Shown here piece by piece: positions 44,402-53,280 of a stretch of 64,000 nt of DNA (position 1 is its first letter; each line of letters starts with the position of its first letter). The stretch spans positions 38,307 to 102,306 of the forward strand of contig DBPX01000022.1 in the NCBI GenBank assembly GCA_002305045.1. The letters are read 5' to 3'. The DNA is from Ruminococcus sp. UBA1409 (GTDB lineage Bacteria; Bacillota; Clostridia; Oscillospirales; Ruminococcaceae). A program made the translations under genes and the position numbers. A model generated the notes under the pieces. It saw nothing but the letters and a program-made list of their open reading frames with translations, was not told the DNA's origin and searched no databases.

Positions 44402-45314
44402 TGTGAGCACCTCCTATAATATCCTCAAGCCTTGAAATGCCAAGGCTGTCCATCACCGAGGGAAGCTCCTCGATTATCCTTTTTGCACAGCAAGGCTCGA
44501 CAAGGTTCTGAGTCCCTATCTCGACCGCCGTGGCTCCTGCCAGCATCATCTCTATTACATCCCTGGCCGAGGACACTCCGCCCATTCCGACCACCGGGAT
44601 TTTAACCGCCTCGTATACCTGATAGACCATCCTAAGCGCCACCGGGAATATCGCCGGGCCGGAGAAGCCGCCCATTTTGTTTGCTATGACAGGCCTTTTG
44701 GTCCTTAAATCTATCCTCATGCCAAGAAGGGTGTTTATAAGGCTAAGTCCGTCTGCTCCGGCGTCCTCGCACGCCCTTGCAATTGGCACTATGTCCGTAA
44801 CATTAGGTGAGAGCTTTACTATGACCGGCTTTTTTGTCACCGCCCTTACCGCCCTCGTGACGCTTGCGGCAGCCTCAGGGCTGACCCCGAAGCTCATCCC
44901 TCCGCCGTGTACATTGGGACAGCTTATGTTGACCTCCAGCCAGCCCACCTCCGGGCAGCCGTCCAGCCTTTGGCAGGTGTAGGCATAGTCCTCTAAAGAA
45001 AAGCCGCTGACATTCGCCATCACCTTTTTTGAAAATACCTCCCTGAGCCGTGGCATCTCCTCGGATATAACCCTTTCCACTCCGGGATTCTGAAGCCCGA
45101 CCGAGTTTATCATCCCCATGCTGCACTCGGCGATTCTCGGGGTGGGGTTTCCGAATCTTGGGTCCTTAGTCGTCCCCTTAAACGAGAAGCTCCCTAGGAT
45201 ATTGATATCGTAAAGCTCGGCAAACTCGTAGCCGTAGCCAAAGGTCCCGCTTGCGGGTATCACGGGATTGTCAAGCTCTATCCCGCAAAGAGTGGTTTTA
45301 AGCCTGTTTTCCAT
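44394..45314 (-). CDS. pyrD: Dihydroorotate dehydrogenase, catalytic subunit (class 1B)
   Basis: 306 residues; FMN TIM barrel. [12 protein letters not shown] near residue 20, [15 protein letters not shown] (Cys catalytic base typical of class 1), [10 protein letters not shown] and [11 protein letters not shown] are visible. Class 1B because its PyrK partner (electron-transfer subunit) is encoded directly upstream; the complex passes electrons to NAD+. Cytoplasmic. Confidence 0.96.
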   Translation of the reverse strand: MENRLKTTLCGIELDNPVIPASGTFGYGYEFAELYDINILGSFSFKGTTKDPRFGNPTPRIAECSMGMINSVGLQNPGVERVISEEMPRLREVFSKKVMANVSGFSLEDYAYTCQRLDGCPEVGWLEVNISCPNVHGGGMSFGVSPEAAASVTRAVRAVTKKPVIVKLSPNVTDIVPIARACEDAGADGLSLINTLLGMRIDLRTKRPVIANKMGGFSGPAIFPVALRMVYQVYEAVKIPVVGMGGVSSARDVIEMMLAGATAVEIGTQNLVEPCCAKRIIEELPSVMDSLGISRLEDIIGGAHNG

Positions 45315-45318
45315 TCCC

Positions 45319-46059
45319 TTACCCCCTGTCCCAGATTATATCGGAGGAGTCCATGACGGGACCCTCCCGGCAGATTCTCTTAAAGCCTGTAACGGTTTTG
45401 CAGGAGCAGCCCATGCACGCCCCGAAGCCGCAGCCCATTCTCTCCTCGAAGCTGTACTGACCCGAAGTCCTCATGACGCCGTGCATGGCTCTAAACATAG
45501 CCTCCGGCCCGCAGCTGTAAAAGAAGCTGTAGGATAGGCCGGGTATAGCGTCGGTGACAAAGCCGTGACCGCCGTAGCTGCCGTCCGCCGTCATGACGGT
45601 TACGCCAGCTCCCAGACGGCTAAATTCCTCCTCGTAAAAGACATCCTCAGCCGAGTTAAAGCCAAGCACGCAGCTGACCCGGCAGCCCTTTTCTATAAGC
45701 CTTTTTGCAAGGAGGTACAAGGGCGGCACTCCGACTCCCCCTCCGACAAGAAGCGGGCTCTCCCCGCTTTTTTCAAGGCTGTAGCCGTTTCCTAGGCCGC
45801 TGAGGGTATCTACAGCCGTCCCCGGGGCAATAAGGCTAAGGCTTTTTGTACCCTGCCCGACCACCTTGTAGATTATGGTGAGCCTTCCGTCCTCGCAGTC
45901 GCAGACGGATATGGGCCTTCTGAGATAGAAGCCGTCCAGCCTTAGGTTTACAAACTGCCCGGGACGGGTTATCGGCGAGGTGTCGCCAAGAAGGGTCATT
46001 TTGTAGACCTCACGGGCTATCGGGATATTTTCCTCCACCGTGTAAATAAGCTGCTTCAT
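45319..46059 (-). CDS. pyrK: Dihydroorotate dehydrogenase, electron-transfer subunit
   Basis: 246 residues, ferredoxin-reductase-like with FAD domain (RRPISVCD, about 48-55), NAD domain (LLVGGGVGVPPLYLLAK) and C-terminal 2Fe-2S site in ERMGCGFGACMGCSCK plus a later Cys (about C230). Accepts electrons from PyrD and reduces NAD+. Adjacent to pyrD, gap 4 nt. Confidence 0.95.
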   Translation of the reverse strand: MKQLIYTVEENIPIAREVYKMTLLGDTSPITRPGQFVNLRLDGFYLRRPISVCDCEDGRLTIIYKVVGQGTKSLSLIAPGTAVDTLSGLGNGYSLEKSGESPLLVGGGVGVPPLYLLAKRLIEKGCRVSCVLGFNSAEDVFYEEEFSRLGAGVTVMTADGSYGGHGFVTDAIPGLSYSFFYSCGPEAMFRAMHGVMRTSGQYSFEERMGCGFGACMGCSCKTVTGFKRICREGPVMDSSDIIWDRG

Positions 46060-46068
46060 AAAGCCCTC

Positions 46069-49000
46069 CTATTTTGAGTCTATAGTCGAGACGGTTATAG
46101 TGGTCTCCTCAAGGACATCAAGGAGCACCCTGACGGTGTCAAGAGCGGTAAATACAGTGATGTTGTTCTCGGTGCAAAGAGTCCTTATCCTGTAGCCGTC
46201 GCTTGCCTGACCCTCTGAGCCGATGTCCGCCGTGTTTATGACATAGGCTATATGTCCCTGCCTGAGAAGCTCCGCAAGCTCGTCGCTTCCGTCCGAAAAC
46301 TTGGCGATCACCCTTGTCCTGATACCGTTTTTCTTGAGGAAGGCAGCCGTGCCGCTTGTCGCCTCGATGTTAAAGCCGAGGTTGTAAAATCTTCTTATCA
46401 GCGGCAGAGCCTCCTCCTTGTCCTTGTCGGCTATCGTGGCAAAAACAGTTCCGTAGTTTGTAAGCCTCATGCCCGACGCCTGAAGCGCCTTGTAAAGAGC
46501 ACGGTTTAGCTTGTCGTCATAGCCTATAGCCTCGCCGGTGGACTTCATCTCGGGGGAAAGATAGGCGTCAAGCCCTCTTATCTTGGAGAAGGAGAATACC
46601 GGCACCTTGACAAACCAGCGCTTTTTCTCCTCGGGGTATATACCGAATATCCCCTGCTCCTTTAAGGACCTGCCGAGTATCACCTCGGTGGCGATGTCCG
46701 CAAGGCTGTAGCCGGTCGCCTTTGAGAGGAACGGAACCGTCCTTGAGGACCTGGGGTTGACCTCGATTATAAATACATTGTCGTCCTTGTCGACTATAAA
46801 CTGGATATTGTAAAGACCTATTATCCCGATTCCTATTCCAAGCCTCTTTGCGTACTGGAGGATTATGCCCTTTACCCTGTCCGAGATGCTGAAGGCGGGA
46901 TAAACGCTTATGGAGTCGCCGGAGTGGATTCCGGTGCGCTCTACAAGCTCCATTATTCCGGGGACAAAGACATCCCTGCCGTCGCATATGGCGTCGACCT
47001 CGACCTCCTTGCCGATTATATACTTGTCAACAAGCACCGGCTTGTCCTTGTCTATCTCGACTGCGCTCTTTAGGTATCTTCTTAGCTGCTCCTCGTTGGC
47101 GACTATCTGCATTGCCCGTCCGCCTAAGACAAAGGAGGGTCTTACAAGCACCGGGTAGCCTATCTCAGACGCTGCTCTGACTCCCTCCTCGACGCTTGTC
47201 ACCGCCTTGCCCTTAGGCTGCGGGATTCCAAGCTCCAAAAGCAGCTTTTCAAAGCTGTCCCTGTTTTCAGCACGGTCTATGGCGTCGCAGTCCGTGCCTA
47301 TTATCTTAACTCCCCTGTCGTGAAGCGGCTGGGCGAGGTTAATTGCGGTCTGCCCGCCTAAAGAGGCTATAACTCCCTGCGGCTTTTCAAACTCGATGAT
47401 ATTCATGACATCCTCGGTTGTGAGCGGCTCGAAGTAGAGCTTGTCCGAGGTGGTGTAGTCTGTCGAGACGGTCTCGGGGTTGTTGTTTATTATAATCGCC
47501 TCGTAGCCCGAGCGTCTAATCGTAGTGACGGCGTGGACGGTGGAGTAGTCAAACTCGACTCCCTGTCCGATTCTTATCGGTCCCGCTCCCAGGACGACTA
47601 TCTTCTTCCTGTCTGAGAGCCTGGAGCGGTTTTCTCCCTGGTAGGAGGAGTAAAAGTAGGGGATGTAGGCGTCGGTATGGAAGGTGTCCGCCATGCGGTA
47701 TATCGGCATTATGCCGTTATCCCTTCTTAGCTCAAAGACCTCTTTTTCCTTGATTTGCCAAAGCTCGGCTATATACCTGTCCCCAAAGCCAAGAGCCTTA
47801 GCCTGTCTTAATACCTCGACGCTCCCCTTGGCTTCCTTTATGGTCTTCTCGAAGTTGACTATTCTTTTTATCGCCTCCAGGAAGTAAGGGGTTATCATGG
47901 TGAGCCTGTAAAGCTCGTCTATCCCTGCTCCCAGCCTTAGAAGCTGAGCTACTGCGAAGATTCCGTCGTCCCTGAAATCCGAGAGGTAGTCAAAAAGCTC
48001 CTCCTTAGACATACCGTCAAACTTTGGAATGTGGAAGTGGCAGCAGCCCGTCTCGAGGCATCTTACAGACTTAAGAAGGCACTCCTCCAGCGTCGAGCCT
48101 ATGCCCATTACCTCTCCCGTAGCCTTCATCTGGGTGCCCAGCTTGTTTGAAGCCGAGGCAAACTTGTCAAACGGGAATCTTGGGAGCTTTGCAACCACAT
48201 AGTCAAGATACGGCTCCCTTGCCGCAGTGGTGTTAGCCAGCTTTATCTCGTCGAGGGTCATGCCGACGGCAATCTTAGCCGTCACCCTTGCGATAGGATA
48301 GCCGCTCGCCTTTGAGGCAAGCGCCGAGGAGCGGGACACCCTGGGGTTGACCTCAATTAGATAGTATTCGCTGGAATTAGGCGAGAGTGCGAACTGAACA
48401 TTGCAGCCGCCCTCGATTTTAAGCGCTCTTATTAGCTTGACGGCGGAGTCGTTCAGCATTTTAAGGTCGGCGTCGTTGAGGGTCATTATCGGGGCTACTA
48501 CTATCGAGTCGCCGGTGTGGACTCCGACCGGGTCTACATTCTCCATTCCGCAGATGGTGATGACATTGTCCTCGCCGTCACGCATCATCTCGAACTCTAT
48601 CTCCTTGTAGCCCTTGACGCTCTTTTCTATCAGCACCTGATGCACGGGTGAGAGCTTAAAGGCGTTCTGAGCTATCTCTATTAGCTCCTCCTCGCTGTTT
48701 GCAAAGCCTCCGCCGGTACCTCCAAGGGTAAAAGCGGGTCTTAAAACCACTGGATAGCCTATATCGTCAGCCGCTTTTTTAGCCTCGTCTATGCTGTAGG
48801 ATATCTCGGAGGGAATCGTCGGCTCGCCTATCGAGCGGCAAAGCTCCTTAAACTGCTCCCTGTCCTCAGCCTGCTCTATCGAGGAACTTCTTGTTCCCAA
48901 AAGCTCGACCTGGCACTCCTTGAGGACTCCCTTTTTCTCGAGCTGTATGGCCATGTTAAGACCTGTCTGCCCGCCTATTCCGGGGATGATGGCGTTAGGT

Positions 49001-49245
49001 CTCTCGTAGCGGAGTATCTTTGCGATGTATTCAAGGGTGAGCGGCTCCATGTAGACCTTGTCGGCTATCGAGGTGTCGGTCATGATTGTAGCAGGGTTGG
49101 AGTTGCACAAAACCACCTCGTAGCCCTCCTCCTTGAGGGCAAGACACGCCTGCGTTCCGGCATAGTCAAACTCCGCCGCCTGACCTATAACTATCGGTCC
49201 AGAGCCGATTATCATTATCTTCTTTAAGTCGGTTCTTTTTGCCAT
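46069..49245 (-). CDS. carB: Carbamoyl phosphate synthase, large subunit
   Basis: 1058 residues. Two ATP-grasp halves, each preceded by the biotin-carboxylase-like motif (IIGSGPIVIGQAAEFDYAG at about 10-28; VLGAGPIRIGQGVEFDYS at about 550), and an MGS-like allosteric domain at the C-terminus (about 930-1058). Makes carbamoyl phosphate for pyrimidines and arginine. The start ATG 49245 has GGAGG 8 nt before it; the first in-frame ATG (49251) overlaps the pyrC stop and is too close to that SD. carA is not in this operon. Confidence 0.95.
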   Translation of the reverse strand: MAKRTDLKKIMIIGSGPIVIGQAAEFDYAGTQACLALKEEGYEVVLCNSNPATIMTDTSIADKVYMEPLTLEYIAKILRYERPNAIIPGIGGQTGLNMAIQLEKKGVLKECQVELLGTRSSSIEQAEDREQFKELCRSIGEPTIPSEISYSIDEAKKAADDIGYPVVLRPAFTLGGTGGGFANSEEELIEIAQNAFKLSPVHQVLIEKSVKGYKEIEFEMMRDGEDNVITICGMENVDPVGVHTGDSIVVAPIMTLNDADLKMLNDSAVKLIRALKIEGGCNVQFALSPNSSEYYLIEVNPRVSRSSALASKASGYPIARVTAKIAVGMTLDEIKLANTTAAREPYLDYVVAKLPRFPFDKFASASNKLGTQMKATGEVMGIGSTLEECLLKSVRCLETGCCHFHIPKFDGMSKEELFDYLSDFRDDGIFAVAQLLRLGAGIDELYRLTMITPYFLEAIKRIVNFEKTIKEAKGSVEVLRQAKALGFGDRYIAELWQIKEKEVFELRRDNGIMPIYRMADTFHTDAYIPYFYSSYQGENRSRLSDRKKIVVLGAGPIRIGQGVEFDYSTVHAVTTIRRSGYEAIIINNNPETVSTDYTTSDKLYFEPLTTEDVMNIIEFEKPQGVIASLGGQTAINLAQPLHDRGVKIIGTDCDAIDRAENRDSFEKLLLELGIPQPKGKAVTSVEEGVRAASEIGYPVLVRPSFVLGGRAMQIVANEEQLRRYLKSAVEIDKDKPVLVDKYIIGKEVEVDAICDGRDVFVPGIMELVERTGIHSGDSISVYPAFSISDRVKGIILQYAKRLGIGIGIIGLYNIQFIVDKDDNVFIIEVNPRSSRTVPFLSKATGYSLADIATEVILGRSLKEQGIFGIYPEEKKRWFVKVPVFSFSKIRGLDAYLSPEMKSTGEAIGYDDKLNRALYKALQASGMRLTNYGTVFATIADKDKEEALPLIRRFYNLGFNIEATSGTAAFLKKNGIRTRVIAKFSDGSDELAELLRQGHIAYVINTADIGSEGQASDGYRIRTLCTENNITVFTALDTVRVLLDVLEETTITVSTIDSK

Positions 49246-49247
49246 TT

Positions 49248-50501
49248 TCATATCCTCCAGAAATCGTTATTGTCCTCACACCCCGAGAGTCCGGGGGCTT
49301 TATACACCGCTTTATCATCTATCACGGTCATTATACAGCGTGCTCCCAGCGTGGCTCCGTCAAAGGGAGTAGCCCTCCCCTTTGTGACAAACCTCTCCGG
49401 GATGACGGTATAGGGGACCCCCAGCTCGAACACAGCGGCGCCGCACGGCTCTATCCCGAAGCGCTCCCTTGGGTTTTTGCAAAGAAGCTCGTAAAGCCTC
49501 TCAAGGCTTACAATGCCGTTTTCCACCAGCATGGAGTAGGAGGCTGCAAAGGCTGTCTCAAGCCCGACCACCCCCATAAGGCTGTCCCTAAGGCCTCTTG
49601 ACTTCTCCTCGCTGCTGTGGGGAGCATGGTCGGTCGCTATCATGTCGATAGTGCCGTCTGCCGCCCCCTCCAGAAGAGCCTCTCTGTCAGAGGCTGAGCG
49701 AAGCGGAGGATTCATCTTGAAGCTGCCGTCCTCCCGAAGCTCGTCCTCGCAGAAGAACAGATAGTGCGGAGCGGTCTCGCAGCTTACATCCACCCCGGAG
49801 CGCTTCGCCTGCCTTATCAGCTCGACGCTTTTAGCCGCAGATATATGGCAGACATGGTACTTTACCCCGGTCTTTGCGGCAAGCTCTAAATCCCTTGCTA
49901 TCTGGGCGTACTCGCTCTCCGAGGATATCCCTAGGTGCGAATGTCTTTTCGCATACTCGCCGTCATGGATGTAGCCGCCGCAAAGAAGGCTTAACTGCTC
50001 GCAGTGAGCCGCCAGCACCCTGTCAAGCTCCTTGACCCTTTTCATGGCCTCTAGCATAAGCTCGCCGTCCTGAACGCCCCTGCCGTCGTCGGAAAACGCC
50101 CTCACATAGGGGGACAGCTCCTCCATCCTAGAAAGCCTTGCGCCCCTTTCGCCCTCGGTTATGGAGGCGTAGGGATGGACTCCTATCACAGCGTCCCTCT
50201 TTATAAGCTCAAGCTGAATGTCAAGATTTTCCTTGCAGTCCGGCACGGGGTTAAGATTCGGCATGGTCATGACATCGGTGAAGCCTCCCGCAGCGGCAGA
50301 CCTCGAGCCGGTGGCTATTGTCTCCTTATAAGAAAAGCCCGGCTCTCTGAAATGAACATGGACATCGCAAAGACCGGGTAAAATAAGATATTTTTTAGAA
50401 TTGGAAGCAGTAATCAAGCCCTCTGCCGACATAAGCTCAAGCGCCGTCCTCAGGGAGCTGTCCTTAGGATTGGAAAAGCCGATTATAACAGGCTGGTTCA
50501 T
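49248..50501 (-). CDS. pyrC: Dihydroorotase
   Basis: 417 residues, class I dihydroorotase of the amidohydrolase family. Zinc ligands in DVHVHFREPG (about 47-56), later AAHCEQ and CHISAAKS (His), and catalytic Asp in MIATDHAPHS. Cyclises carbamoyl aspartate. First gene of the pyr operon, AAAAGGAGG 5-6 nt before the ATG and just after the leader terminator. Confidence 0.96.
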   Translation of the reverse strand: MNQPVIIGFSNPKDSSLRTALELMSAEGLITASNSKKYLILPGLCDVHVHFREPGFSYKETIATGSRSAAAGGFTDVMTMPNLNPVPDCKENLDIQLELIKRDAVIGVHPYASITEGERGARLSRMEELSPYVRAFSDDGRGVQDGELMLEAMKRVKELDRVLAAHCEQLSLLCGGYIHDGEYAKRHSHLGISSESEYAQIARDLELAAKTGVKYHVCHISAAKSVELIRQAKRSGVDVSCETAPHYLFFCEDELREDGSFKMNPPLRSASDREALLEGAADGTIDMIATDHAPHSSEEKSRGLRDSLMGVVGLETAFAASYSMLVENGIVSLERLYELLCKNPRERFGIEPCGAAVFELGVPYTVIPERFVTKGRATPFDGATLGARCIMTVIDDKAVYKAPGLSGCEDNNDFWRI

Positions 50502-50523
50502 GCTTACCTCCTTTTTATACTCA

Positions 50524-50549
50524 CAAAAAAATCCTGCCGCACGGCAAGA
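50524..50549 (-). promoter_or_regulatory. Attenuator terminator in the pyr leader
   Basis: Minus-strand TCTTGCCG-TGC-GGCAGGA then TTTTTTT, ending 22 nt before pyrC. Upstream CTGCCGC (50581-50587) is complementary to the 3' arm GCGGCAG, giving a possible antiterminator. A second G/C hairpin with GATTTTT lies earlier in the leader at about 50598-50622. Confidence 0.7.
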
Positions 50550-50663
50550 CCCTAAAGATAAGCAGCCAAGCGCCCACAGGGCGGCAGACTGCGGAAAAAT
50601 CCCGGCGGCGTCACCGTACCGGCAAAATCCGAGACCCTCCTAGAATCGGAAGCCGTTTTGATT

Positions 50664-50692
50664 AGTATATCAGATTTCCCGCCGGTTGTCAA
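50664..50692 (-). promoter_or_regulatory. Sigma-A promoter of the pyr operon
   Basis: TTGACA (50687-50692), 17-nt spacer, TATACT (50664-50669) on the minus strand; leader of about 155 nt. Confidence 0.9.
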
Positions 50693-50731
50693 TACTCAAA
50701 GACAGCGAATGGCTCCCCTGCTTGTCTGTCG

Positions 50732-50888
50732 ATAAACCCCACGCACCGCAAAAATTCGGGTTTATTATTGCGTGGGTTGAAACACGGTGTGTTTCTGCCC
50801 ACTCACCGCAAAAATGTGGATTTATTAGTTTTTATTAAATCGACAAAACGATTGTGTTATTCACAGAGCCGAAAAACGGCCCTGTGAA
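50732..50888. other. Non-coding block with pseudoknot-capable sequence, 24-bp imperfect repeat and hairpin
   Basis: ATAAACCC (50732-50739) pairs with GGGTTTAT (50758-50765), while CACGCA (50740-50745) pairs with TGCGTG (50769-50774), an H-type pseudoknot order. A 24-nt segment starting CACCGCAAAAAT recurs at 50744-50767 and 50804-50827. A stem TTCACAG-A-GCCG/CGGC-C-CTGTGAA follows at 50860-50888. No gene seen from 50693 to 50996. Confidence 0.5.
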
Positions 50889-50996
50889 TGCATTTTTGCC
50901 TATTGCGTCAGAAGCCTCTCGTGGTACGCCGGTACAGCTATCGGGGCTTTCCTTATCTGCGTGCGCTTCTTGACAGCCGCAGCTTATCTCTCGCCG

Positions 50997-51449
50997 TCAA
51001 TCCTTTATCTCAAATTCGCAGGCATAGTGCTCGTTCGAATCTCCTATGGCTACGCTTTTTACGAATCTGTACCTGCCCTCGGGAAGCTCGCCGTACATAT
51101 TATCCCAGCTGACCACCTGCGACGCCTCGCCGCCGGGGGTAATAAACATCTGCTCAAGCGTCCAGTCGACGGCATTTCCCTCGATGTCGCACCAGTCTCC
51201 GCCGTCATAAATCTGAAGGAAAAACTCAACGCCCAGGTATATATCCTCCTCGCCGCTGTTAAAAACTATGAACTCCGCCCCGGTTTTGGTGAGGCTTCCC
51301 TCCTGCATTTTAACGCCTACCTCCTGCCCGGCTGCAACGGCGATGTCGCTTTTATGTACGCCCCAGGGATAGTCCTCCTTTGCGCCGCACCCGGATGAAA
51401 ATACCGTCAGGACAGCCAGAGCCGTCAGAATTAAGAGCCTATGTAACAA
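50997..51449 (-). CDS. Lipoprotein with bacterial Ig-like domain
   Basis: 150 residues. Signal peptide with lipobox ending at Cys21 (FSSGC), then a single beta-rich domain (about 35-145) resembling the immunoglobulin-like domain family found on small Firmicute lipoproteins; the strands GVHKSDIAV, AEFIVFNSGEEDIYLG, WDNMYGELPEGRYRFVKSV follow that pattern. Presumably anchored on the outer face of the membrane. TTG at 51449 is the chosen start, 9 nt after AGGAGG; the earlier TTG at 51458 touches the SD. Only 23 nt after the protease gene, so likely cotranscribed. Ligand unknown. Confidence 0.8.
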   Translation of the reverse strand: MLHRLLILTALAVLTVFSSGCGAKEDYPWGVHKSDIAVAAGQEVGVKMQEGSLTKTGAEFIVFNSGEEDIYLGVEFFLQIYDGGDWCDIEGNAVDWTLEQMFITPGGEASQVVSWDNMYGELPEGRYRFVKSVAIGDSNEHYACEFEIKD

Positions 51450-51472
51450 GTTAATCAACCTCCTATATAAAA

Positions 51473-52657
51473 TCAGTAAACTGTAATACCAAGGGTGGAT
51501 ATGATATTAGCCGCCTTTACATAAATGATATAATTTGTGCCTCCTTGTTTGCCGGTCATTATTCCTGCAACACGCCGGCTTGAAGATGAGCCTCCTCCTG
51601 CAACGATGCCACCACTATCGCCTGAATCACAAGTTGCGCTAGTGACAACACAATCACTAATATTATACGATGTGGTGTAATTAGTATCGACTATAACTCC
51701 GCTCTTGCACCCCGTTGCTTTTCCTTTAGAATAAGTGGTTGAGCCTACTGCAAGAGTTGTATAGGTGCCTGATATTAAATTAAAATTCCATCCAGAAATA
51801 TACCTTGTAGCAGAAAAATTAGCATTAGTCCTCTCAACAAACACCGCATCAACGCTCCCAGAGAAATAGGGTGTTGAGGCAGTTCCAAAAACTGTTGTGC
51901 CTACCCATATGGTGTCTCCTTGAGAAATTGAAGAATGAGGAGCGGTGATAATTCCAAGATCCCCATTTGCATTTCTTGCCCAAAATCCTGCGCTTCTGGT
52001 ATATCCTGAATCTGTAATTTCAGCCCCTGGTTCCAAATCAGCAACAGTAGCATCCTTCCCAGGTGTTGAAATTATTTTAATATTCTCAAAATCTGATATG
52101 TTATCCCTAACTTGATTATTAAAAGCGCTAGTTTTTGCAACTGCATCTGAGGTGACAACATATAAACTAACTGAATTGTCAGGGAAGGAAATCCCAACAC
52201 CTGCAATGCTTGATATAAGCAAATCTGAAGAATTTGGGTTCATTTTTTCTACTATTTCACCATGTGCCTGCTTAAGCTCGTTAAAAGAGTAGCTTACCTC
52301 CTCAAACACCACATTTGTGAGGTTGATGATGCTTCCAAAATATTCTTCAATGCTGTCATCAAGATAGGTTACCTGAATTACTAGCTCCTTTTCATTATTA
52401 ATGTAGGCTCCTCCATAAAAATCAGGATAATTAACATTTGATTCAGTAACAAACTGGGAGTTTTCCGACCATTCATTCAGTAATTCGTTGTATTTCTCAT
52501 TCGCTTCGTTTTCTAGCTCCTGCAGTTCATCAGATAAAACAGCTAGATTTACATTTGTGTCGGTAGCTTCTTCAAAAGCGACCATATTTGAACTTGGTAT
52601 AAGCCAGACCGACATTAAAAGAGTAAAGGTCAAAATTACAGTTATTATTCTATTCAT
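51473..52657 (-). CDS. Secreted chymotrypsin-like (S1) serine protease with pro-region
   Basis: 394 residues. Signal peptide (about 1-28), long acidic pro-region (about 30-205), then an S1 domain of the streptogrisin/alpha-lytic type: His241 in ITAPHSS, Asp270 in GSVDAVF, Ser348 in CDSGDSGG. The full triad is present, so it should be active after processing. Cys317, Cys336 and Cys343 may form a disulfide. SD AAAGGAGA before ATG 52657. Base composition is visibly A/T-rich with different codon use from its neighbours, suggesting acquisition by transfer. Cotranscribed lipoprotein follows. Alternative: surface-exposed self-processing protein of unknown target. Confidence 0.88.
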   Translation of the reverse strand: MNRIITVILTFTLLMSVWLIPSSNMVAFEEATDTNVNLAVLSDELQELENEANEKYNELLNEWSENSQFVTESNVNYPDFYGGAYINNEKELVIQVTYLDDSIEEYFGSIINLTNVVFEEVSYSFNELKQAHGEIVEKMNPNSSDLLISSIAGVGISFPDNSVSLYVVTSDAVAKTSAFNNQVRDNISDFENIKIISTPGKDATVADLEPGAEITDSGYTRSAGFWARNANGDLGIITAPHSSISQGDTIWVGTTVFGTASTPYFSGSVDAVFVERTNANFSATRYISGWNFNLISGTYTTLAVGSTTYSKGKATGCKSGVIVDTNYTTSYNISDCVVTSATCDSGDSGGIVAGGGSSSSRRVAGIMTGKQGGTNYIIYVKAANIISTLGITVY

Positions 52658-52739
52658 ATATATATCTCCTTTACAATACATTAAATAACTATGCTATTGT
52701 TTTCAGGAAGCGCACAAATTGACAATCATTTTTCCCAAT

Positions 52740-52835
52740 CTATGCGCATAAATAAACTGTCTTTATTCTACCCCTCCAAATCTGTGTAACTTTCTGCAAC
52801 CATTTTATAATAAGTCCATTAAAACAATCATACAT
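52740..52835 (-). CDS. Candidate 31-aa leader peptide upstream of the protease
   Basis: ATG 52835 preceded by GGAG 9 nt upstream; 32 codons to TAG at 52740. The product (starts MYDCFNGLIIKWLQ, ends KTVYLCA) is amphipathic, Trp- and Lys-rich, with Cys near both ends. It lies within the roughly 225-nt leader of the protease mRNA. It may be a leader peptide, a signalling peptide or a chance ORF; I cannot assign it to a family. Confidence 0.3.
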   Translation of the reverse strand: MYDCFNGLIIKWLQKVTQIWRGRIKTVYLCA

Positions 52836-52889
52836 TATTTTGTCTCCGATCATAATTGTTACTACAAGCTCTACACCTGTTACAACATA

Positions 52890-52918
52890 AGTATATCACG
52901 TCTTAAGTGATAATGCAA
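52890..52918 (-). promoter_or_regulatory. Protease promoter with inverted-repeat operator
   Basis: TTGCAT (52913-52918), 17-nt spacer, TATACT (52890-52895) on the minus strand. The spacer and -10 form the inverted repeat TATCAC-TTAAGAC-GTGATA, a likely repressor site. Confidence 0.7.
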
Positions 52919-52982
52919 GGATATTTGTATAGGAATTTGTAAATTTATTATGAACAAATAATAGTTTTCTGAATAATCCATG

Positions 52983-53015
52983 TAAAATAAAGGGAGTAAG
53001 TAAGCTTACTCCCTT
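52983..53015 (-). terminator. Hairpin terminator downstream of spo0A
   Basis: Arms AAGGGAGTAAG (52990-53000) and CTTACTCCCTT (53005-53015), 4-nt loop; minus strand continues TATTTTAC. It is the first strong terminator after spo0A. Confidence 0.7.
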
Positions 53016-53280
53016 CAAAAGGACTAATATGTAATCTGCTTTATGCGGCGCATTAGCCGCATTGGGGACCCCCGGCGAGGGCTCCGCTCCTGCGCTATCC
53101 TTTGGCTAAGGCTTCGTCCTCTGCGAAGGACACAAGGAGCGCCGCCCTAATGACGGCGTCTTTTTGGACCCACCGCCGCCTTTTGAAAAGGGCGGCCTAA
53201 AGCCTTTGTATTTTATTCTTTCCTTACAAACGGATTTTTTAAGGAAGCGAGAGCGCAGGCTGGGCTCGCTTATTTCCCTG
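53016..53280. other. Non-coding, palindrome-rich stretch after spo0A
   Basis: Holds several hairpins: ATGCGGC/GCCGCAT (about 53042-53061), an uneven stem around TCCTCTGCGAAGGA (about 53112-53125), and GCCGCC/GGCGGC around TTTTGAAAAG (about 53167-53188). No gene with an SD is seen. Looks like 3' UTR or repeat debris. Confidence 0.4.
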
